Assembly (NCBI GenBank): GCA_902493665.1
Contig: CABUQL010000035.1
Span: 1-8,782, forward strand
Direction of reading: 5' to 3'
Length of the DNA stretch: 8,782 bases
DNA from: an uncultured Eubacteriales bacterium
Lineage (GTDB): Bacteria; Bacillota; Clostridia; UMGS1810
In this document: piece by piece, positions 1-5,307 of the stretch
How positions within the stretch are numbered: the stretch's first letter is position 1
How the letters are laid out: every line of letters begins with the position of its first letter
The notes under the pieces: model-generated
Databases searched by the model: none
What the model was told of the DNA's origin: nothing
The model's input: only the letters and a program-made list of their open reading frames with translations
Translations under genes and position numbers: made by a program

Positions 1-724
1 TGTTGACAAAAACAATGACGTTTACGTTATAGAAGTAAATCCTCGTTCATCGAGAACGGTGCCGTTTTTATCGAAGGCAACAGGATTTTCTCTTGCAGAC
101 ATCGCAACGTATGCGATACTGGGAAAATCGCTTAAAGAGCAGGGAATAGACGAAATCTACCCGAAGGAAAAAGAAAAATGGTATGTAAAAGTTCCTGCGT
201 TTTCATTCTCAAAACTTAGGGGGCTTGACGCTTATCTTTCGCCCGAGATGAAATCTACCGGCGAGGCGATAGGCTACGACAAAAAGCTTACACGTGCGCT
301 CTACAAGGCACTTAAGGCATCGGGTATGCACGTGGTAAATTACGGCACGATATTCGTTACAATCGCCGACAAGGACAAGGAAGAGGCACTTCCGCTTATA
401 AGAAGGTTCTACAATCTTGGGTTTAACATTGAGGCGACAAGCGGCACGGCGAAGTTTTTAAAACAGCACGGCATAAGAACGAAGGAAAAGGCGAAAATCA
501 GCGAGGGCAGCGAGGAGATACTCGATTCGATAAGACGCGGATATGTTAATTATGTTATAAATACACGCGACTTAAGCAGTGTCAGCGAGGAGAGCGACGG
601 ATATCTTATAAGAAGATGCGCTGTTGAAAACAATATTACAATGTTTACCGCACTCGATACTGTCAGCGTTTTGCTCGATGTGCTCGAGGAAATGACAATC
701 ACCGTTTCAACAATAGATTCGTAA
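1..724 (+). CDS. carB: Carbamoyl-phosphate synthase large subunit, C-terminal part (5' end outside window)
   Basis: CarB makes carbamoyl phosphate from bicarbonate, ammonia (delivered by the CarA glutaminase) and two ATP, feeding pyrimidine and arginine synthesis. The reading frame is open from base 2 and ends with TAA at 722-724, giving 240 visible codons of a protein normally about 1,070 residues long. Visible residues 10-27 hold the IEVNPRSSRTVPFLSKATG stretch that closes the second ATP-grasp (carbamoyl-phosphate synthesis) domain. LSPEMKSTGEAIG follows near residues 79-91. From about residue 114 the sequence is the MGS-like allosteric domain, with NYGTIFVT, EATSGTAKFL and a late IRRCAVENNI segment. 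In characterised CarB proteins this domain binds effectors such as UMP. The GTG at 59 lies inside the conserved ATP-grasp motif and is not the start. A 177-base repeat-rich gap separates carB from pyrK. Truncation is only by the window edge. Identification is very secure; the choice of carB over an arginine-specific paralogue rests on the pyr neighbours. Confidence 0.96.
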   Translation, partial: VDKNNDVYVIEVNPRSSRTVPFLSKATGFSLADIATYAILGKSLKEQGIDEIYPKEKEKWYVKVPAFSFSKLRGLDAYLSPEMKSTGEAIGYDKKLTRALYKALKASGMHVVNYGTIFVTIADKDKEEALPLIRRFYNLGFNIEATSGTAKFLKQHGIRTKEKAKISEGSEEILDSIRRGYVNYVINTRDLSSVSEESDGYLIRRCAVENNITMFTALDTVSVLLDVLEEMTITVSTIDS

Positions 725-741
725 GATTTAGGCGGTTTCAG

Positions 742-878
742 GCATACTTTTTTTGCAAAAAAAGTATGCAAAAAAGCAGATCAAATACACGTTTTTTGCA
801 AAAAAGCGTATGTTTTACCACTGCAAAACGGCAGTTTTGCGCAAGCGTTTTTTGGTTGCTTTTTTCAAAAAAAAGTAA
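742..878. repeat. A/T-tract inverted-repeat block in the carB-pyrK gap
   Basis: The gap between carB and pyrK is filled with hairpin-forming sequence and no credible gene. At 742-769 there is a perfect 28-base palindrome: GCATAC, seven T, GC, seven A, GTATGC. A related imperfect inverted repeat lies at about 785-811 (six T, GC, six A, then GCGTAT). A 7-bp stem with a 4-base loop lies at 823-840 (GCAAAAC / GTTTTGC). A T-tract/C/A-tract unit at 859-875 resembles the left end read on the opposite strand, so the block is roughly bounded by inverted copies of TACTTTTTTT. The 12-mer AAAAAAGCGTAT at 800-811 recurs at 3902-3913 before pyrB, suggesting one dispersed repeat family. It could be a remnant of a small non-coding mobile repeat, or serve as an mRNA processing or stability element. 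The inverted repeats are directly visible; the function is unknown. Confidence 0.7.
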
Positions 879-901
879 TATTAAAGAAAGGAGGATGACC
901 T

Positions 902-1630
902 GTGAAACAGTCTGTTTTTGAAATAAAAACAAACAAAAAAATCGCAGACGGCATATATAAAATGATACTCTCGGGCGAAACGGACAGTATCACCGCACCG
1001 GGACAGTTTATAAACATAAAACTCGACTCGTTTTTTCTGCGCCGTCCAATATCGGTTTGCGATTACGATGAAAACACGGTCACAATCATATATAAAACAG
1101 TCGGTTCCGGAACGGAAAAAATGAGCACGCTTAAATCGGGCGAAAAACTCGATGTTCTGATAGGTCTGGGTAACGGCTTTGATACGCAAAAAAGCGGAGA
1201 AAACCCGCTTTTGATCGGCGGCGGAGTCGGCACTCCTCCGATGTATAATCTTGCAAAAAAACTTTCGGAAAACGGCAAAAACGTAACGGTCGTTCTGGGA
1301 TTTAACTCAAAATCCGATGTCTTTTACGAAAAAGAATTTAAGGCGCTCGGCGCAAACGTAATAATCACAACCGCCGACGGAAGTTACGGCAAAAAAGGAT
1401 TCGTTACAGACGCACTGCCCGAAAACTACTCGTACTTTTACGCCTGCGGTCCTTTGCCGATGCTGAAAGCGGTTTACGATAAAACAAAAACAAGCGGCGA
1501 GCTCAGCTTTGAAGAAAGAATGGGCTGCGGTTTCGGCGCATGTATGGGCTGCAGCTGTAAAACAAAATATAAAAATAAACGTATCTGCAAAGACGGCCCC
1601 GTACTTTTAAAGGAGGAGATAATATGGTAG
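902..1630 (+). CDS. pyrK: Dihydroorotate dehydrogenase B, electron-transfer subunit (FAD, 2Fe-2S)
   Basis: PyrK is the FAD and [2Fe-2S] subunit that passes electrons from the PyrD flavin to NAD+, making the class 1B enzyme NAD-dependent. The protein has 242 residues, the normal length. It starts at GTG 902, placed 7 bases after a strong AAAGGAGG site (887-894). FAD-domain motifs appear in order: PGQFINI, RRPISV and VGSGTEKM. The NAD-binding part has GGGVGTPPMYNLAKKL and later ACGPLPMLKAV. The iron-sulfur ligands are clear near the C-terminus: C209-x4-C214-x2-C217-x11-C229, within ERMGCGFGACMGC and KRICKDGP. An additional Cys219 sits inside the cluster region. The gene ends at TAG 1628-1630 and overlaps pyrD by 7 bases, so the two subunits are probably translationally coupled. 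Ferredoxin reductase-like relatives are excluded by this cysteine pattern and by the adjacent pyrD. Confidence 0.96.
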   Translation: MKQSVFEIKTNKKIADGIYKMILSGETDSITAPGQFINIKLDSFFLRRPISVCDYDENTVTIIYKTVGSGTEKMSTLKSGEKLDVLIGLGNGFDTQKSGENPLLIGGGVGTPPMYNLAKKLSENGKNVTVVLGFNSKSDVFYEKEFKALGANVIITTADGSYGKKGFVTDALPENYSYFYACGPLPMLKAVYDKTKTSGELSFEERMGCGFGACMGCSCKTKYKNKRICKDGPVLLKEEIIW

Positions 1631-2535
1631 ATTTAAGCACAGCCTTAAGCGGAATAAAGCTTGATAACCCGATTATCCCCGCAAGCGGAACGTTCGGTTT
1701 CGGCTATGAGTTTTCTGAGCTTTACGATATAAATATTTTGGGTTCAATCTCGCTTAAAGGCACAACAAAAGACGCGCGTTTCGGAAATCCGCTTCCCAGA
1801 ATTGCCGAGTGCGAGTCGGGAATGATAAACAGTGTGGGACTCCAAAACCCCGGTATTGAAAAGGTAATTTCCGAGGAACTTCCCAAACTTAAAAAATGCT
1901 TTAATAAAAAAGCTATTGCAAACATAAGCGGATTTTCGATTGACGAATACGTTTACTGCTGCGAAAAAATCGATAAAGAGGAGCAGATCGGAATTATCGA
2001 GGTGAACGTCAGCTGTCCTAACGTGCATAACGGCGGAATGGCGTTCGGAACGGACGCAAAGAATGTGTACGAAGTGACAAAAGCCGTAAAAAAAGTCACA
2101 ACAAAGCCTGTTTACGTTAAACTCAGCCCGAACGTGACGGATATCGTTTCAATCGCAAAGGCATGCGAGGACGGCGGTGCCGACGGAATAAGCCTTATAA
2201 ATACGCTTTTGGGCATGAGAATAGATTTAAAAACACGAAAATGCGTTGTTGCAAATAAAATGGGCGGATTTTCGGGCAGAGCGGTGTTCCCCGTTGCCGT
2301 AAGAATGGTTTATCAGGTTTACGAGGCGGTTAAAATACCGATTATCGGCATGGGCGGTGTTTCATCTGCCGAAAATGTAATAGAAATGCTTCTTGCGGGC
2401 GCGTCTGCCGTGCAGATCGGCGCCGAAAACCTTGTAAATCCCTTTATATGTAAAGAGATTATAGAAAAACTTCCCGAAACAATGGAAAAGTACAAAATAG
2501 AAAAATTAACCGATATTATAGGAGGAGCGCACTGA
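1624..2535 (+). CDS. pyrD: Dihydroorotate dehydrogenase B, catalytic subunit (FMN)
   Basis: This is the FMN-containing catalytic subunit, which oxidises dihydroorotate to orotate in the cytosol and works as a complex with PyrK. The 303 residues form one TIM-barrel and match the usual length for class 1B enzymes. Visible motifs are NPIIPASGTFGFG (15-27), PRIAECESGMINSVGLQNPG (58-77), the active-site loop NVSCPN (128-133) with the general-base Cys131 that marks class 1 (class 2 uses Ser), VKLSPN (165-170) with the conserved Lys166, SLINT (190-194), GGFSGRA, and the FMN phosphate loop GMGGV (242-246). The start ATG 1624 lies 7 bases after an AGGAGG site (1611-1616) embedded in the end of pyrK. 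The stop TGA overlaps the pyrF ATG by one base. The adjacent pyrK assigns it to class 1B rather than the fumarate-using class 1A. Confidence 0.97.
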   Translation: MVDLSTALSGIKLDNPIIPASGTFGFGYEFSELYDINILGSISLKGTTKDARFGNPLPRIAECESGMINSVGLQNPGIEKVISEELPKLKKCFNKKAIANISGFSIDEYVYCCEKIDKEEQIGIIEVNVSCPNVHNGGMAFGTDAKNVYEVTKAVKKVTTKPVYVKLSPNVTDIVSIAKACEDGGADGISLINTLLGMRIDLKTRKCVVANKMGGFSGRAVFPVAVRMVYQVYEAVKIPIIGMGGVSSAENVIEMLLAGASAVQIGAENLVNPFICKEIIEKLPETMEKYKIEKLTDIIGGAH

Positions 2536-3233
2536 TGGGTAAAGATGTAATTATTGCGTGCGATTTTGCAGGCAAAAAAGAAGTTTTTGATTTTTTGGAC
2601 AGGTTTACAGACGAAAAACCGTATGTTAAAATCGGAATGGAGCTTTTTTATTCCGAAGGCCCCGAAATCGTAAGAGAGATTAAAAGACGCGGACACAAGA
2701 TTTTTCTTGATTTAAAACTTTGCGATATCCCCAACACCGTAAGAAAGTCAATGAGCGTTTTGAAAAACCTTGATGTTGATATGACAAACCTTCATGCGTT
2801 CGGCACTAAAAAAATGATGGAAGAGGCTATAAAAGGTCTTACCCGCGAGGACGGAACAAGACCGATTCTCATTGCCGTTACGCTTTTAACGTCAACGAGT
2901 GAAGAAATGATAAAAGACGAGCTTTTAATAAACGAAAAGCTTGAAAACGTGGTTGCAAAATATGCGTTAAACGCAAAAGACGCAGGTCTTGACGGCGTTG
3001 TGTGCTCTCCGCTCGAAGCGTCGTTTGTTAAAGAAAACTGCGGAAAAAGCTTTATAACCGTAACGCCCGGCGTCCGCTTTGCAGACGGCGAAAAAGGCGA
3101 TCAGGTGCGCATTACGACGCCTGAAAAAGCAAAGGAAATCGGCTCTGATTACATTGTTGTTGGACGTCCCATAACTATGGCAGACGACCCCGTTGCTGCT
3201 TACAGAAGATGTGTTAAAGAATTTATAGGATAA
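2535..3233 (+). CDS. pyrF: Orotidine 5'-phosphate decarboxylase
   Basis: PyrF decarboxylates OMP to UMP, the last step of de novo UMP synthesis, as a cytosolic TIM-barrel dimer. The 232-residue length is normal for the short bacterial form. The family signature is present: D10 in ACDF, K32 in VKIGMELF, and the catalytic DLKLCDIPNT segment with D59, K61 and D64. The phosphate-binding end has TPGVRF, and GRPIT in VVGRPIT near the C-terminus. The start ATG 2535 overlaps the pyrD stop in a TGATG arrangement and is served by AGGAGG at 2520-2525 (9-base spacing), a layout typical of translational coupling. The gene ends at TAA 3231-3233, and pyrE follows after 25 bases. No oddities are seen apart from Cys9, where Leu is common in the first motif. 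The assignment is secure. Confidence 0.97.
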   Translation: MGKDVIIACDFAGKKEVFDFLDRFTDEKPYVKIGMELFYSEGPEIVREIKRRGHKIFLDLKLCDIPNTVRKSMSVLKNLDVDMTNLHAFGTKKMMEEAIKGLTREDGTRPILIAVTLLTSTSEEMIKDELLINEKLENVVAKYALNAKDAGLDGVVCSPLEASFVKENCGKSFITVTPGVRFADGEKGDQVRITTPEKAKEIGSDYIVVGRPITMADDPVAAYRRCVKEFIG

Positions 3234-3258
3234 ATTAAAATAAAGGAGAAAACGTGAT

Positions 3259-3891
3259 ATGGAAAAGCTTATTGCAAAAGATTTACTCTCAATCGGTGCA
3301 GTGTTTTTAAGACCGGAAAACCCGTTTATATGGGCGAGCGGAATAAAAAGTCCGATTTACTGCGACAACCGCCTTGTGCTCACATCACCGAAGGTCAGAT
3401 GCGATGTAGAAGAGGCAATCGCAAAAACGGTTAAGGAAAATTATCCTGAATGTGAAGTTTTAATGGGAACGAGTACGGCAGGCATTGCGCATGCGGCAAT
3501 AAGTGCGCATATTTTGAATATGCCTATGGGATACGTACGCGGCGGCGCAAAAGACCACGGCAGAGGCAATCAGATTGAAGGAAGGCTTGAAAAAGGACAG
3601 AAGGTTGTTGTTATTGAGGACCTTATTTCAACCGGCGGAAGCGTTATTGAGGTTGTAAACGTTTTAAGAGAGGCAGGCGCTGATGTGCTCGGTATTGTGA
3701 GCATTTTTACCTACGGAATGAAAAAGGGTGTTGAAAGACTTAAAAATGCAAATGTTAAAAATATCAGCCTTACAAACTTTGATGTTATCACTAAGGTTGC
3801 CGCAGAAGAGGGTTATATTAAAGAAGACGATATTAAAAGCCTTACCGCGTTCAGAAACAACCCCTCCGACGAAAGCTGGATAAATAAATAA
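3259..3891 (+). CDS. pyrE: Orotate phosphoribosyltransferase
   Basis: PyrE joins orotate to PRPP, giving OMP and pyrophosphate; it acts as a cytosolic dimer. The 210 residues match the family. An orotate-side motif FIWASGIKSPIYCDNR spans residues 23-38. The flexible catalytic loop is YVRGGAKDHGRGNQIEG (92-108), with R94, K98 and H100 retained. The PRPP motif VVVIEDLISTGGS covers 116-128, with its acidic pair E120-D121. The position after R94 is Gly rather than the Lys of the enteric enzyme; Gram-positive enzymes are known to vary there, so no defect is implied. The start ATG 3259 is 9 bases after AAAGGAGA (3242-3249). The gene ends TAA 3889-3891, and a small hairpin separates it from pyrB. 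PyrE and PyrF are separate polypeptides here, not fused. Confidence 0.97.
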   Translation: MEKLIAKDLLSIGAVFLRPENPFIWASGIKSPIYCDNRLVLTSPKVRCDVEEAIAKTVKENYPECEVLMGTSTAGIAHAAISAHILNMPMGYVRGGAKDHGRGNQIEGRLEKGQKVVVIEDLISTGGSVIEVVNVLREAGADVLGIVSIFTYGMKKGVERLKNANVKNISLTNFDVITKVAAEEGYIKEDDIKSLTAFRNNPSDESWINK

Positions 3892-3892
3892 A

Positions 3893-3910
3893 CGCTTTTT
3901 AAAAAAAGCG
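3893..3910. repeat. A/T-tract inverted repeat between pyrE and pyrB
   Basis: CGCTTTTT (3893-3900) and AAAAAGCG (3903-3910) form a perfect 8-base inverted repeat around AA, two bases after the pyrE stop. The 12-mer AAAAAAGCGTAT at 3902-3913 also occurs in the carB-pyrK repeat block at 800-811. It is A/T-dominated and is not followed by a T-run on the + strand (the next bases are TATATAAATA). It therefore does not look like a normal + strand terminator. A modest role in mRNA processing or attenuation before pyrB is possible but unproven. Confidence 0.55.
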
Positions 3911-3938
3911 TATATAAATAAAAGAAAGGGAAATTAAA

Positions 3939-5030
3939 ATGCGTCATTTAATAGATATTTTGGAACTTGGAACAGATGAAATCGAGTCGCTGATGGATGA
4001 GGCGGAAAAAATAATCAAAAACCCGAAAGCGTACAGTGAAAAATGCAAAGGCAAAAAACTTGCAACACTGTTTTTCGAACCGTCCACAAGAACAAGACTG
4101 AGCTTTGAAGCGGCAATGTATGAACTGGGCGGAAACGTTTTGGGATTTGCCGAAATGAAAAACAGCTCGGTGTCGAAGGGCGAAACCATATCCGATACGG
4201 CAAGAACGGTAAGCTGCTATGCCGATATAATCGCAATGCGCCACCCCATGGAGGGCGCCCCGCTCGTTGCATCGCTTAAATCGGAAATCCCCATAATAAA
4301 CGCAGGCGACGGCGGACACAACCACCCCACGCAGACACTCACCGACCTTTTTACCATAAAACATGAAAAAGGCAGACTCGATAACATAACAATAGGCTTT
4401 TGCGGCGACTTAAAATTCGGCAGAACTGTTCATTCGCTCATTTTGGCGCTCACACGCTATAAAAACGTAAAATTCGTTCTCATCTCTCCCGATGAACTGT
4501 CGCTTCCCGGTTACATAAAAAAAGACGTGCTCGAAAGATATAATATCCCCCATGAAGAAATAAAAAATCTCGACGACGCAATAGGTAAGCTCGACGTCCT
4601 TTATATGACGCGTGTTCAGGGCGAACGCTTTAAAAGCGAAGAAGAATATCTGAAACTGAGAGATTGCTATATCCTTACAAAAGAAAAACTCAAAAATGCA
4701 AAAGACGACCTTTGCATAATGCACCCGATGCCGAGAGTAAACGAAATCTCGTGCGATATCGATGACGATAAGCGTGCATGCTACTTTAAACAAATGCTGA
4801 ACGGAAAATATATGAGAATGGCGCTTATTTTAAAGCTTTTGGACGCAAAAGAAAAAGGCGAAAAAATGAAAGAGCCGTCATATGAAATTGTAAAAGACGT
4901 TTATAAATGCCGCAAAGAAACGTGTATTTCAAACCATGAGGATAATATCCCCAATCTCTTTAAGCTTACGGATAAAGAAAACGGCGTATACAGATGCGTT
5001 TATTGTGAAACAAGGGCAAAAAAGAACTGA
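3939..5030 (+). CDS. pyrB: Aspartate carbamoyltransferase catalytic chain fused to a PyrI-type zinc module
   Basis: This is aspartate transcarbamoylase: carbamoyl phosphate plus L-aspartate gives carbamoyl-aspartate. Residues 1 to about 305 are a complete catalytic chain: FEPSTRTRLSFE (46-57, phosphate-binding STRTR 49-53), SVSKGE with K80 from the neighbouring subunit's loop, MRHP with R101, HNHPTQTLTD with H129 and Q132, FGRTVHS with R162, TRVQGER with R225 and Q227, and HPMPRVNEI (262-270). After a lysine/glutamate-rich linker, about 45 extra residues carry C324-x4-C329-x23-C353-x2-C356. The segment beginning CISNHED resembles the zinc domain of the regulatory chain PyrI (C-x4-C, long spacer, C-x2-C). 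The roughly 100-residue nucleotide-binding domain of PyrI is absent, and no separate pyrI is visible. The start ATG 3939 follows AAAGGG (3925-3930), a weaker site than its neighbours have. The likely result is a non-allosteric or differently regulated enzyme; that is inference. Confidence 0.95.
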   Translation: MRHLIDILELGTDEIESLMDEAEKIIKNPKAYSEKCKGKKLATLFFEPSTRTRLSFEAAMYELGGNVLGFAEMKNSSVSKGETISDTARTVSCYADIIAMRHPMEGAPLVASLKSEIPIINAGDGGHNHPTQTLTDLFTIKHEKGRLDNITIGFCGDLKFGRTVHSLILALTRYKNVKFVLISPDELSLPGYIKKDVLERYNIPHEEIKNLDDAIGKLDVLYMTRVQGERFKSEEEYLKLRDCYILTKEKLKNAKDDLCIMHPMPRVNEISCDIDDDKRACYFKQMLNGKYMRMALILKLLDAKEKGEKMKEPSYEIVKDVYKCRKETCISNHEDNIPNLFKLTDKENGVYRCVYCETRAKKN

Positions 5031-5061
5031 TAAAATTAACGAAATATAGATATGTTTTTCA

Positions 5062-5090
5062 TTGACTTTTTTAATCCGATGTGGTAAAAT
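5062..5090 (+). promoter_or_regulatory. Sigma-A promoter of the purine operon
   Basis: TTGACT (5062-5067) and TAAAAT (5085-5090) are separated by exactly 17 bases. A TG one base upstream of the -10 (5082-5083) adds an extended -10 element. Transcription should begin near 5096-5098, giving a leader of about 210 bases before purE that contains the palindrome, ZTP aptamer and terminator described below. The promoter starts only 31 bases after the pyrB stop. No match to a PurR box was recognised around it. The sequence match is strong; activity is inferred. Confidence 0.85.
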
Positions 5091-5101
5091 TTTATCATAA
5101 G

Positions 5102-5124
5102 TTGTGTTTTTTGAAAAAACACAA
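5102..5124. repeat. Perfect A/T-tract palindrome at the start of the pur leader
   Basis: TTGTGTTTTTT (5102-5112), a single G, then AAAAAACACAA (5114-5124) form a perfect 11-bp inverted repeat starting about five bases after the predicted transcription start. As RNA it would be a 5'-terminal hairpin ahead of the ZTP aptamer; as DNA it could be an operator. It shares the T-tract/centre/A-tract plan of the repeats at 742-769 and 3893-3910 but has different flanks. It lacks a GC-rich stem and a following T-run, so a role as the pyr terminator is unlikely. Confidence 0.65.
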
Positions 5125-5137
5125 TATGAAAATTTAA

Positions 5138-5214
5138 GGTTTTTTGTGACTGGCGGAATTTATGTGGCTGACCACGAGGAAGCAAAAAGCTGTTTTAATG
5201 CCGACCGTCTGGGC
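5138..5214 (+). promoter_or_regulatory. ZTP/ZMP riboswitch aptamer (pfl motif)
   Basis: The aptamer has the conserved pfl/ZTP core in order. P1 pairs 5139-5147 with 5182-5190 (G-C, U.G, five U-A pairs, G-C and a closing U.G). GACTGGCG follows at 5148-5155 without a mismatch to the core sequence I know. P2 is GTGG/CCAC (5164-5167 with 5172-5175, loop CTGA), and the purine-rich GAGGAAGC lies at 5176-5183. After a short linker, GCCGACCGTCTGGGC (5200-5214) forms P3 (GCC with GGC). Bases 5205-5209 can pair with 5152-5156 as the expected pseudoknot. Known members bind ZTP or ZMP (AICAR monophosphate), intermediates that build up when 10-formyl-tetrahydrofolate is limiting, and switch on folate and purine genes. 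The placement before purE fits exactly. The aptamer call is confident; ligand response here is inferred from the family. Confidence 0.93.
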
Positions 5215-5260
5215 AGTCCTGTTTTAATATTCACAAAATAGGACTGCCCTTTTTGTTTTT
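5211..5260 (+). terminator. Riboswitch-controlled intrinsic terminator upstream of purE
   Basis: GGGCAGTCCT (5211-5220) pairs perfectly with AGGACTGCCC (5240-5249). The stem continues inward with a G.U and four U-A pairs (5221-5225 with 5235-5239). It is followed at once by TTTTTGTTTTT (5250-5260). The first four bases of the 5' arm, GGGC, are also the 3' strand of aptamer helix P3, so the folded aptamer and the full terminator compete. Ligand-stabilised P3 and pseudoknot should weaken the terminator, making this an ON switch acting on transcription. It may also stop any transcripts entering from pyrB, since no terminator is seen between pyrB and this point. Confidence 0.93.
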
Positions 5261-5288
5261 GGTTTGCGCCTAAAAATAAATCAATCCG

Positions 5289-5294
5289 AAAGGA
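5289..5294 (+). promoter_or_regulatory. Ribosome binding site that places the purE start at 5308
   Basis: AAAGGA lies one base before an in-frame ATG at 5296 and 13 bases before the ATG at 5308. One base is too close for initiation, and the protein from 5308 (MKKIGIVMGSDSDLP) has the usual PurE N-terminus. The downstream ATG is therefore preferred, although its spacing is at the long end. Confidence 0.7.
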
Positions 5295-5307
5295 AATGAC
5301 AGTTATA

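Noticed and set aside
59..724. GTG at 59 as the start of a separate short gene
   Set aside because: The same frame is open from base 2 and encodes the conserved IEVNPRSSRT motif directly upstream, so the GTG is an internal codon of carB.
856..884. Possible internal promoter before pyrK (TTGCTT with TATTAA or TAATAT)
   Set aside because: Both hexamers are poor or badly spaced, and they fall in A/T-tract repeat sequence where such matches arise by composition.
550..1189. Minus-strand open frames over carB, the gap and pyrK
   Set aside because: They have no recognisable domains and lie opposite well-supported genes or across A/T repeats. The same holds for the other minus-strand frames, including those at 2319-2696, 4410-4793, 6318-6884 and 7085-7477.
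3550..3600. Gly in place of Lys after R94 in the PyrE catalytic loop as an inactivating change
   Set aside because: Other Gram-positive PyrE enzymes lack Lys there too, while R94, K98, H100 and the PRPP motif are intact.
5131..5260. Guanine (purine) riboswitch or PyrR-type attenuator in the purE leader
   Set aside because: The conserved core bases of the guanine aptamer and the PyrR binding loop are not present, while the ZTP aptamer core fits throughout.
5296..5307. In-frame ATG at 5296 as the purE start
   Set aside because: It lies one base after the AAAGGA site, too close to initiate, and would add MTVI before the normal PurE N-terminus.
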